Origin: Salinisphaera dokdonensis
GTDB taxonomy: Bacteria > Pseudomonadota > Gammaproteobacteria > Nevskiales > Salinisphaeraceae
Length of the DNA stretch: 64,000 nt
Direction of reading: 5' to 3'
NCBI RefSeq assembly: GCF_040361215.1
Contig: NZ_APND01000004.1
Span: 248,001 to 312,000 of the forward strand
A program made the translations under genes and the position numbers. Below, in pieces: positions 1 through 7,359 of the stretch (positions within the stretch are counted from its first letter, which is position 1; the number at the start of each line of letters is the position of its first letter). Under the pieces are notes generated by a model. That model did not search any database. It saw only the letters and a program-made list of their open reading frames with translations, and was not told where the DNA came from.

Positions 1-823
1 CGATCTCGACAGCGGCGCTGTGAATCCCGGCAACAACAAGAATTCCGCTAGACCGCAGATTACGCAGCCCGTCAGTGACCGACTGCGTTGCGCCCGTGGC
101 TTCGATGACACGATCGACTTTGCGCTCGAACACTCGGTCCACCGCCGTATCCAAGTCTTCGTCGCGCAGGTCAACACAGTGCGCAATGCCCATCTCACGC
201 GCCAGCCGTAGCCGCGAGTCATCGTTCATCCCGACAAGTAATACCGGGCTACAGCCCCGATGCTGCGCCAACCACGCCAGAGCTAACCCAATCGGCCCGG
301 GTCCGAGCACCACGAGAGCGTCACCTTCGGCACATTCGCCAACGTCTAGAGCATTCTCGGCGATGGACAGCGGCTCACATAGGGCTGCCACATCCAGGTC
401 AAGGTCGTCGGGCAGTCGAAAACAGTTCTTCGCAGGCACGTTGACGCGAGCCGCGAATCCACCATCGACATGCAGTCCAATCACTTCCCGCGACTGGCAA
501 TCCTGCGGCCTCCCGCGATTGCAGTGAAAGCAGTCACCACAGGCAGTAGTCGGCCAAGCGGTGACGCGGTCGCCGGGCTCGTACTCTGTGACATCCGACC
601 CCACCTGAATGACGGTACCTGCGAATTCATGGCCGATTGTTACGGGCAACCGGTCGGTCATGAACTCGTACCCTGGCGTCCATTCGTAGACGTGCAGATC
701 ACTCCCACAGATACCTGTCGATGCGATCCGTAGTTGGACCTCGCTAGGCCGCGGCGCGGTGGGCTCCGGCACATCGACAACTTCTAGGCCGAACTCCGTG
801 GATAGCTTTCGTAGCGCTTGCAT
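1..823 (-). CDS. Zinc-dependent MDR alcohol/polyol dehydrogenase, 3' end cut by window edge
   Basis: About 274 residues are visible on the minus strand from the ATG at 821-823; the C-terminus lies outside the window. The start is preceded by an AGGAGAT ribosome site. The N-terminal GroES-like domain carries the catalytic zinc pattern GICGSDLH and GHEFAG, followed by a structural-zinc lobe of four cysteines (ACGDCFHCNRG, then DC). The Rossmann part has VVLGPGPIGLALA. This is the threonine/sorbitol/butanediol dehydrogenase branch of medium-chain dehydrogenases, which oxidise a secondary alcohol with NAD(P). The substrate cannot be told. It is divergent from a GntR regulator, which probably controls it. 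Confidence 0.85.
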   Translation of the reverse strand, partial: MQALRKLSTEFGLEVVDVPEPTAPRPSEVQLRIASTGICGSDLHVYEWTPGYEFMTDRLPVTIGHEFAGTVIQVGSDVTEYEPGDRVTAWPTTACGDCFHCNRGRPQDCQSREVIGLHVDGGFAARVNVPAKNCFRLPDDLDLDVAALCEPLSIAENALDVGECAEGDALVVLGPGPIGLALAWLAQHRGCSPVLLVGMNDDSRLRLAREMGIAHCVDLRDEDLDTAVDRVFERKVDRVIEATGATQSVTDGLRNLRSSGILVVAGIHSAAVEI

Positions 824-905
824 TGATCTCCTCGCTACCGAGCTGTTGCGGCGCTACCAAAGCGCGATACAGCAGCTCGATGGGCTCATCATGTTATTTT
901 TTATT

Positions 906-915
906 TGTTATAACA
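906..915. promoter_or_regulatory. Candidate GntR operator
   Basis: TGTTATAACA is a perfect 10-bp palindrome in the AT-rich gap between the divergent dehydrogenase and GntR genes. FCD-type GntR proteins bind short palindromes of this kind. The assignment to this regulator is inference from position. Confidence 0.4.
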
Positions 916-986
916 GAGACTGGACAAGAGGATAAGACGATGTCAAGCACGCATAATGGGCGGACGACACAATCGAGCTTTTGGTA

Positions 987-1661
987 ATGAGTGGAGTTCC
1001 AGCCTTTTCAAAGGTCGCAAAGGAAAACCTGAGCGACCTTGCCTATCAGCAAATGCGACGCGCCCTAATGCGCAGCGAGCTGGCTCCTGGAGAAATACTC
1101 AGGCTCAGGCCTCTATCGCGCCATTTAGGTATCAGCATTACGCCAATACGCGAGGCCCTAATTCGAATGGTGTCGGAGAATGCCCTTCGCCTGGATAGCC
1201 GTGGCTCGGCTGTTGTACCGATGCTCGCACCAGATGAACTCAAAGAGATCCAAAAGCTACGCATTGCATTGGAGGGCGGCGCGGCAGAATGCGCGGCGGC
1301 CTTGATCACTGAACAAGAGCTTCACGAGTTGAGCGATATTCAGGACGAAATCAAACGTTGTCACGCTGAGCACGACTTTGGCCAAGCCCTGATCCTGAAC
1401 GAGGAGTTCCACTTCGGCCTTGTGCGCGCGTCACGCCAGCCTATTACGTACCAGATCCTCGAGACGTTGTGGATGCGCTGTGGCCCGATCCTTAGTCATC
1501 TCTACGATGAAGGTGATTTACCTTGGGAGACGCATCCTCACGACACCGCCTTGGAGGGTCTCCGCGATCGAGACGGAGCCAAGGCGCGTGCCGCAATGGA
1601 GCGCGATATAGTGGAAGGTGGCAGACGTCTGAACGAGTTTGTCGAAAACTATTCCGATTGA
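987..1661 (+). CDS. GntR family transcriptional regulator, FCD subfamily
   Basis: The protein has 224 aa from the ATG at 987 (a TTG at 981 is in frame but less likely). Residues about 10-75 form the winged helix, including LSRHLGISITPIREALIRM, the typical GntR recognition helix. The rest is all-helical with the FCD pattern: an ExR-like acidic helix (IQKLRIALEGGAAECAA), the middle NEEFHFGLVRAS and a late PHDTALEGLRDRDG helix with the metal-binding histidine. Such proteins repress catabolic genes and release DNA on binding a small acid. The dehydrogenase transcribed away from it is the likely target; the effector is unknown. Confidence 0.88.
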   Translation: MSGVPAFSKVAKENLSDLAYQQMRRALMRSELAPGEILRLRPLSRHLGISITPIREALIRMVSENALRLDSRGSAVVPMLAPDELKEIQKLRIALEGGAAECAAALITEQELHELSDIQDEIKRCHAEHDFGQALILNEEFHFGLVRASRQPITYQILETLWMRCGPILSHLYDEGDLPWETHPHDTALEGLRDRDGAKARAAMERDIVEGGRRLNEFVENYSD

Positions 1662-1915
1662 ATTGTTTATACCTTGGAAAAACGATTTGTTGAGCGGATA
1701 GCGATACACACTCAGATCCACGTACCCGTTCCGCTGATAGAAAGGCATACAGCCGGTTGCAAAACGGTTCGCGGTGCTAACTTGGTTCCCTCCTCTTTCG
1801 CCGATCGATCCCTAGCGTGCTTTGCCCTGCGCTAACAAGGCCTCTCAGGCCTAGGCTCTAATTTGCCGCACGCCCTGCCCTTGGTGTGTTGCGTTGCGTA
1901 TTCGTTCGTATCACA

Positions 1916-1944
1916 CGTGGCTTAGCCATCATTGCTAAGCCACG
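1916..1944. terminator. Perfect 11-bp stem overlapping a stop codon
   Basis: CGTGGCTTAGC (1916-1926) pairs exactly with GCTAAGCCACG (1934-1944) across a 7-nt loop. It lies between two convergent genes and includes the stop codon of the minus-strand membrane protein. There is no T-run on either side, so it may be a barrier or RNA-stabilising hairpin and not a classic intrinsic terminator. The remaining gap from 1662 shows nothing else. Confidence 0.4.
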
Positions 1945-2677
1945 CCTTTGACAACGTGACGTGTAGGTACCAGGCCGTGTGTAGCCAGGCGAACACTGAG
2001 AGCAGCGGCGCCACTTCGCTAGTGATCACCGCCATCGTCATCGGGATCAAAAGTCCAAACGTGACCGCGGCGTCGTAGCGTTCGCGCGCTCTGGTAGCGA
2101 GCATCTTGCGCAGCGCTTCCAGCGGCTGATCACGACAGAGCATCATCATCTGGGGGAGATGCACGCAGGCCCGTATATGTCCCGCCCAGGCCATCATCGC
2201 CGCGCCGGCCGTGGCGTGGATCACAAGGTCATCGGTATAGACACTGCCCGGCAGTGACGGCCCCTCGAAACCGAACGCCAGACTGAAAACGAAGTCGATC
2301 GCGGCCAGCAATAAGACGCCGAAGAAGACGTTCTTGCCCACCTCGGCGCGCACGAACGTCCAGCGCTGAGGCAGGCGGCTGCGTGCGTTCTCGTTCTGGC
2401 GCCGACCTTCGGTATGGATCAGCAGCATGCCGGCCACCACGACCGCGACATAGCTCATCGCTGCGAGCAGATACATCGCCAGCAGCCCACCGATGCCCTG
2501 GGGCACGAACCACAGGGTCATGGCATAGACCGGCCCGACCACCACAGCAAAAACAGCCAGCAGAAGGAAGGATTCAGGTGCGCGCACGGCCGCGCGCTGA
2601 AGTGCGGTCGTATGGCTGGAGAGTACCGAGGCCAGGCCCGCGCTGTGCGGCGGCAGTTGTCGAGTTTTAGCGGTCAT
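1922..2677 (-). CDS. Multi-pass membrane protein, unknown
   Basis: The protein has 251 aa and begins MTAKTRQLPPHSAGLAS. Hydrophobic segments lie near residues 37-57, 63-88, 117-137, 150-170 and 207-235, suggesting about five to six membrane helices. No known family motif was recognised. It is 29 bp downstream of the DinG-like helicase on the same strand and is probably in one transcript with it. The setting next to a relaxase and helicase suggests a mobile-element accessory function, but nothing in the sequence defines one. Confidence 0.6.
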   Translation of the reverse strand: MTAKTRQLPPHSAGLASVLSSHTTALQRAAVRAPESFLLLAVFAVVVGPVYAMTLWFVPQGIGGLLAMYLLAAMSYVAVVVAGMLLIHTEGRRQNENARSRLPQRWTFVRAEVGKNVFFGVLLLAAIDFVFSLAFGFEGPSLPGSVYTDDLVIHATAGAAMMAWAGHIRACVHLPQMMMLCRDQPLEALRKMLATRARERYDAAVTFGLLIPMTMAVITSEVAPLLSVFAWLHTAWYLHVTLSKAWLSNDG

Positions 2678-2706
2678 AGCGGTTTCTTGGGTCTGGTTTT
2701 CAGGTA

Positions 2707-4854
2707 TCAGGTGAACGCCGCCTGACGGGTGTTCTCAGGCGCAGGCGGCGGCTTGCGCTCGATGCTCTGGTGAAACGGCGGCAGCGAGTCCAGCAGCTGC
2801 TTGCCGTAGCGTTTGGTCACGATCCGGCGATCGAGCAAGGTGATGCGCCCCTGATCGGTCTCGCAGCGAATCAACCGGCCACAGGCCTGAATCAGCTTGA
2901 GCGAGGCATCCGGCACGGCCATGGTCATAAACGGGTTCTTGCGGTGCTTCTCCAGCCACTCGGCGCGCGTGGCCTCGATCGGCGAGGTCGGCGGCGCGAA
3001 CGGCAGCTTGGCGATGATGACGTGCTCGCAGGCCGAGCCCGCCAGATCCACGCCCTCGGCCATGCTCGCCAGTCGGAAGATGACACTGGCTTTGCCGGCG
3101 GCGACCGCCTTGCGATGACGGGCGACCAGCGTGTCGCGGCTGAGCTTGCCCTGACACAGCACCTGCTTTTTCTGCGGTGCTGGCAGGCTCTTGTAGACGG
3201 CGTTGAGCTGATACCACGAAGCGAACAGCACCAGCGTCCCGCTCGAACAGTGCGCCAGTAGCGACGGCATCATCGCCTTGATCTCCTCGGTGTGTCCGTT
3301 CGCCTGGCCCCCGTCGTGCTTCATCCACGGCACGCGCAGTTCGGCGATCCGCGGATAGTCGAACGGCGAAAGCAGGCGCAGATACTGGGTACCGTCGCTG
3401 CCGCTCAAGCCGGCCTTGGCCCGAACGCGCGACCAGCGGTTGAGCGAGGTCAGCGTCGCCGAGGTGATCACAGCCCCTGCGCACTTGTCCCAGAGCATCG
3501 TGCGCAGCATGGGCGCGGCCGTCACCGGCGCGGCCTCCAGCCAGAGTTCGTTGTTGTCGTGCTCGGCCCAGCGCGCGATCGGCGGTGCATCATCGGGTTG
3601 CTCTGTCTTGAGCAGACGCAGCAGACGCAGATCGTTCTCCAGCAGACCGGAGAGCTTGCCCATCTCCGGGCCCAGCACACGCGCGATTTGCTGAGCGCCC
3701 GCGCTGCCTTCCTTGTCGTCGAGTTCTTCGGCCATGTCGTTGGCCACTTCCCAGAGCACCGCCATCTCGGCGTGCAGCGCGTTGGCGGCCTCGCGGACCG
3801 GCTCGGGCAACTTGCCGTGCGGCGCGCGATAACGAAACAGCTCGTCACGATCCTGGGTGAACGTAAGCTCGCCGTAGGCCACACCAAGGGCCTTGAGCGC
3901 CGATTCGGCGTCCTTGGCCGGCTCGCGGATATCCGGGCGTGCGATATGGGCCGGCAGCTTGGGCAGCAGCCGCTGTAGCGATCGCACATGCTCACGCATG
4001 GCACCGATCGAGCTACGGGCCGAGCCGTGCTCTACGGCCTTCTCCGGCAGGTGATGGCCCTCGTCGAAGATATAGAACGTGTCCTTTGGATCGGGCAGTA
4101 CGATGCCGCCGCCAAGAAAGACATCGGAGAGCACGAGATCGTGATTGGCCACGATGACGTCGGCCTCGCGCATGTCCGCACGCGAGCGATGAAACGGGCA
4201 TAGGCCGCGCGGAGCGCACTGATTCGGGCCGGTGCAGCTGTGCGGCGTGCTCGAGATCGCCGACCACAGGCGCGAATCGATGTCCTCATCGAGTTCGTCC
4301 TTGCAGCCATCCCATTCGCCTGTGGTGAGCTGAAGCTGGAGATCGGCGAGCAGCGCGCTTTGGTCTTCATTCGGGGTGAAGCCGCCCGTGTTATCCGGCA
4401 GATCGGCGTCGGGGCCGAACATATCGGCATGGCCACCGCCCTGGGCGAGTGCAGTCTCAATCCGGAACGGACAGGCATAGCGCGAACGGCCCTTCGCCAT
4501 TACCGCGGTGAATTGCAGACCGGAATACTTGGCTAGCGCAGGCAGCTCATTGCGCATCAGCTGGCTTTGCAGCGCAGTGGTGGCCGTGGTCACGATCAGG
4601 GACTTCTTGCGGGCCTTGGCAGCCGGGATCGCCGGCAACAGATAGCCCAGCGTCTTGCCGGTACCGGTCTGACCCTCGATCGCGATCAGCGGCGATGCCG
4701 TACCGCCCAGGAGCGTGTAGGCAATCGCGTCGATCATCTGGCACTGGCCTTCGCGCTCTCGAAAGCCGGGCATGGTCTGCACGACCTGGGCGTGTGCGTC
4801 ATGGATCTCGGCGAGCGGCGTCTCGATGGATTCGTTGTCGGTCTTGTCGTCCAT
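2707..4854 (-). CDS. DinG-like Fe-S superfamily 2 DNA helicase
   Basis: An XPD/DinG-type 5'-3' helicase of 715 aa. Walker A is EGQTGTGKT and the Walker B box is DEGHH. Between them lie cysteines that fit the 4Fe-4S cluster (YACPF, then SCTGPNQCAPRGLC). The C-terminal half has the late motifs SATLTSLNRWS and QACGRLIRC. The reading frame opens further upstream, but those extra residues are encoded by the repeated leader element. AAGGA sits 7 nt before the ATG at 4852-4854, so that start is preferred; the ATG at 4858-4860 is the alternative. The DinG family resolves R-loops and D-loops. Here it lies in a mobilisation cluster, so a role in element maintenance or transfer is plausible. Confidence 0.85.
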   Translation of the reverse strand: MDDKTDNESIETPLAEIHDAHAQVVQTMPGFREREGQCQMIDAIAYTLLGGTASPLIAIEGQTGTGKTLGYLLPAIPAAKARKKSLIVTTATTALQSQLMRNELPALAKYSGLQFTAVMAKGRSRYACPFRIETALAQGGGHADMFGPDADLPDNTGGFTPNEDQSALLADLQLQLTTGEWDGCKDELDEDIDSRLWSAISSTPHSCTGPNQCAPRGLCPFHRSRADMREADVIVANHDLVLSDVFLGGGIVLPDPKDTFYIFDEGHHLPEKAVEHGSARSSIGAMREHVRSLQRLLPKLPAHIARPDIREPAKDAESALKALGVAYGELTFTQDRDELFRYRAPHGKLPEPVREAANALHAEMAVLWEVANDMAEELDDKEGSAGAQQIARVLGPEMGKLSGLLENDLRLLRLLKTEQPDDAPPIARWAEHDNNELWLEAAPVTAAPMLRTMLWDKCAGAVITSATLTSLNRWSRVRAKAGLSGSDGTQYLRLLSPFDYPRIAELRVPWMKHDGGQANGHTEEIKAMMPSLLAHCSSGTLVLFASWYQLNAVYKSLPAPQKKQVLCQGKLSRDTLVARHRKAVAAGKASVIFRLASMAEGVDLAGSACEHVIIAKLPFAPPTSPIEATRAEWLEKHRKNPFMTMAVPDASLKLIQACGRLIRCETDQGRITLLDRRIVTKRYGKQLLDSLPPFHQSIERKPPPAPENTRQAAFT

Positions 4855-4883
4855 TGCCATGTCCTTCGAATTAGGGGCTGCCC

Positions 4884-5104
4884 GCCGGGCGGCTTCGGGG
4901 TTGAAGCCGCCCAGCGTCAGCGAGGCGTGCCGATGACGAGGCAATCCGGTCAGATCACGCAGGCGGAGGTGCTGTGTTAGAGCGAACCCACTCTCTGACT
5001 GCTGGCGGTTATTCGGCTATGTGGACCGGGACACCCTCCAGCTTGTCCCACCCCGGTTAGCGGCTGGGGCCGGCCTGTTGTTGCGTTGATGGGTTCCATT
5101 CTCC
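4884..5104 (-). repeat. Structured leader repeat, copy A
   Basis: This segment matches 7053-7274 over its whole length at roughly four bases in five, judged by eye, with almost identical spacing. It contains a perfect 10-bp stem (4887-4896 with 4903-4912) and a 6-bp stem GGGACA/TGTCCC (5028-5033 with 5044-5049). On the minus strand it ends about 30 nt before the DinG-like start, so it may be that gene's 5' leader RNA. The rest of the gap to 5281 shows nothing clear. Confidence 0.7.
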
Positions 5105-5281
5105 ACGGCCGCCGGAATGTGCAAGCCCCGTAAACGCGCATTTGTGCACGCGCTGATAAAAACCCGATGCGGTGGCTTCAGATGTAACCAGGTGCCGGTC
5201 GCGCCGGGCCTCGACATCACGAGATGGCGGTCGTGTGTGGACGCGTTGCCTGCGCCCTGTTCTGCCAGAACGGCAGGCGCT

Positions 5282-5521
5282 CTATCGCGGGCGTGTCTCG
5301 ACCTCGGCATGGGAGAGGCCGAGCTGGTGAACGACGCGGACGGCGGCATCGATCGTCTTGAAGGTGCGGTAGGCGCCGGCGCCGGTCTCCACTACGGCCC
5401 ATTCATTGCTGCCAAAGCGAATCACGATGATGTAGTCGTCATAGATCGGGCCGCGATTGACCTGGGCGCGGATCTTGCCGCGATAGAACGCGATCGCGGT
5501 GCGCAGATCGGAGAGTTTCAT
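5282..5521 (-). CDS. Small conserved-looking protein, unknown
   Basis: The protein has 79 aa and begins MKLSDLRTAIAFYRGKI. The frame is open further upstream, but the residues before this methionine do not look coding. The sequence is a compact alpha/beta mix with a regular hydrophobic pattern (DDYIIVIRFGSNEWAVVE) and no membrane segment. It lies between the DinG-like gene and two other small genes on the same strand. I do not recognise the family; small proteins like this are common in mobilisation regions. Confidence 0.55.
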   Translation of the reverse strand: MKLSDLRTAIAFYRGKIRAQVNRGPIYDDYIIVIRFGSNEWAVVETGAGAYRTFKTIDAAVRVVHQLGLSHAEVETRPR

Positions 5522-5593
5522 CGGGTCGGTCCGTGGTCGAAATTCCCGCGCGGAACTCGCTCGGGCGATCGGCGCAAAGCGTTTCAGGCGGTC

Positions 5594-5613
5594 GCATTTT
5601 TGATCAAAAATGC
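5594..5613. promoter_or_regulatory. Perfect 20-bp palindrome
   Basis: GCATTTTTGATCAAAAATGC is its own reverse complement. It lies about 70 bp before the start of the 79-aa gene in an AT-rich stretch that is unusual for this GC-rich region. It suits a dimeric repressor operator or a promoter-overlapping control site. No T-run pattern favours a terminator. Confidence 0.45.
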
Positions 5614-5625
5614 TTAAAAATTTTC

Positions 5626-6039
5626 TCAGATCAGCTCGCGCTGGGGCTTCGCTGCGTTGCCGTGCCCGCCGTACAGACGCAGGTGCTGGGCCGCCTGGCG
5701 TAGATAATCCGCCGCGGTGGCCATGGCGCATAGATCGGCGAAGGCCATCGGCTCGAGCGCGCCGCGCACGCGCGCGGTGTCGTTGCCGGCCGCGCCCTTG
5801 AGGGCTTGCTTGAGCAGCGCTTCAGGCACGGGGTCGTAGGTCTCGGGGGATTTCCACGCCATCAGAGCCACGACATCGCGTGCGCGCAGATCGGTGGCGA
5901 TATCGCGTAGCAGGATCGCGCCGGTCTCGAGGGCCTGCTGATCCTCGCGCGTCTGACGACGCACGAATTCGTAGCAGGCGGCGTGTTCGGCCCGGGCCAT
6001 GCCGGCGATGACCTCGGCCATGGGTGTGTCGTGGTTCAT
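5626..6039 (-). CDS. Hypothetical protein, helical
   Basis: The protein has 137 aa from the ATG at 6037-6039 (MNHDTPMAEVIAG); a GTG 30 bp further upstream is an alternative. No clear ribosome site distinguishes them. It is predicted largely helical and soluble, with alanine-rich amphipathic stretches (AFADLCAMATAADYLRQAAQHL). I do not recognise the family. It is in line with the 166-aa gene upstream and the 79-aa gene downstream, probably in one mobile-element operon. Confidence 0.5.
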   Translation of the reverse strand: MNHDTPMAEVIAGMARAEHAACYEFVRRQTREDQQALETGAILLRDIATDLRARDVVALMAWKSPETYDPVPEALLKQALKGAAGNDTARVRGALEPMAFADLCAMATAADYLRQAAQHLRLYGGHGNAAKPQRELI

Positions 6040-6129
6040 GTAGGCAGCGTGCGAGAAAAATCGATGCACATTGTGAGCCAGACCGGGCTCGGCCTGCGAG
6101 CCGTCATGCAGTGGCTGCGTCAGTTCGAT

Positions 6130-6630
6130 TCAGGATTCGTATTCGCTCAGTGAATTTGCGCCAGAACGAGGGGCGGGCGCGCGCTGGCTGGTTACGATGT
6201 GCGGATTGCGTGGCAGGCAGGCAATCGCTTGGGTGAACCACTTCGATGACCAGGTGCTGCTCCCCAGCACGCGGGTCAGCTCGCACGTGCTCAGTGCGCA
6301 ACCGTCGTCATCGTGCACTACGGCATACTCCATCAGCGTCAGACCCGGCCGCTTGGCCAGATCGGGCACCGGTGGGTAGTAGATATAAACCCCGGGGAGA
6401 TGACGACTCTTCTCGCCGTAGCAGATCCAGTTGACGAGCACGGTCAGCTCGTTGCCCAGTGGTGTTGTGCCCTTGAGAAGTGTGTAGCCGCGCACGTCGG
6501 CGACGACATCCACGCCGTCATCGGCGAACGCGTCAGGCTCCTTGCCATCCATGGGCTCGTGGGCGCTCTCGACGTGACTCCAGGCTGTGAGTTCGATTTC
6601 CTTGCGGGTCAGTTCAAGCAGTCTTTGCAT
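6130..6630 (-). CDS. Hypothetical protein
   Basis: The protein has 166 aa starting MQRLLELTRKEIELTAW, with AGGAA about 10 nt upstream, which decides the start. It is soluble with no signal peptide or membrane helix. A central beta-rich part includes NELTVLVNWICYGEK and GVYIYYPPVPD. The last 20 residues are low-complexity. I do not recognise the family. It heads a run of same-strand small genes between the relaxase and the DinG-like helicase. Confidence 0.5.
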   Translation of the reverse strand: MQRLLELTRKEIELTAWSHVESAHEPMDGKEPDAFADDGVDVVADVRGYTLLKGTTPLGNELTVLVNWICYGEKSRHLPGVYIYYPPVPDLAKRPGLTLMEYAVVHDDDGCALSTCELTRVLGSSTWSSKWFTQAIACLPRNPHIVTSQRAPAPRSGANSLSEYES

Positions 6631-6654
6631 GGGTTGGTTCCTGTGCCATCGCAC

Positions 6655-7359
6655 CCGAATCCGAGGGATCCATCGCCACCGCCTGACTGGCGCGCCAGTC
6701 GGCTTCGCAAATAGGCCGGCACTGGGCCGCTGTATCGCGGTAGCCCAGCGGCGGTCCAGGCGCGGTATCGCAACGACAAGCGGTCAAGAGCCACTTGCCA
6801 CGACAGAGCCCGGCTCAGACTGTGTATCACCCTCTTTCGGATGCTTGGAAATACTCTTGAGCAGGTAGCCATTCATGCACGTACAGCCGTGTCGGGGTTG
6901 TAGAACGGTGGAGGTAGTGCATAGGGGCGTAAACGGCTGCATTTCGTCACTTTTCGCCAGTTGCGAAGGGAGGACGATGCAAACGTAGAACAGGTCGCGG
7001 AATCCGCAAGGCGCCCCTGGTTATCAAAGTCTGCAGCCGTATGGGACAAATTGCCGGGCGGCTTCGGTTATCACTCGAAGCCGCCGGGCGTGAGACTACG
7101 TGCCGATAATGAGGCAAACGGTCAGATCGCGCGGGCGCAGGTGCCGTATTAGAGCGGGCCCCTCTCTGACTGCGGGTGGTTATTCGGCTATGACGACCGG
7201 GACACCGCCAGCTTGTCCCACCCCGGCTAACGGCCGGGCCCGGCCTGTTGTCGCATCGATCTGATCTATTCTCCTCGAGCGCGGCATCCTGCAACTTGAG
7301 TGCTTGCGAATCACTTCGAGAGTGCGATGGTCTAAATGACTACCACAGGGCGATGGGTC
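6655..7359. other. Long gap between small gene and relaxase
   Basis: About 700 bp without a convincing gene. It holds leader repeat copy B (7053-7274, listed separately). The stretch 6655-7050 shows only short frames, including a 30-codon minus-strand frame from about 6876 that cannot be distinguished from chance. Confidence 0.5.
7053..7274 (-). repeat. Structured leader repeat, copy B
   Basis: This is the second copy of the element at 4884-5104. The same two stems are kept: 7057-7066 with 7076-7085 (10 bp), and GGGACA/TGTCCC at 7199-7204 with 7214-7219. Loop sequences differ while stems are retained, which suggests selection on structure. It starts about 86 bp after the relaxase stop codon and ends about 420 bp before the 166-aa gene. 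Confidence 0.7.

Noticed and set aside
2707..4854. Type IV CRISPR system suggested by the DinG-like gene
   Set aside because: No csf genes, no repeat-spacer array and an intact Fe-S cluster region of ordinary DinG type; the neighbours are mobilisation genes.
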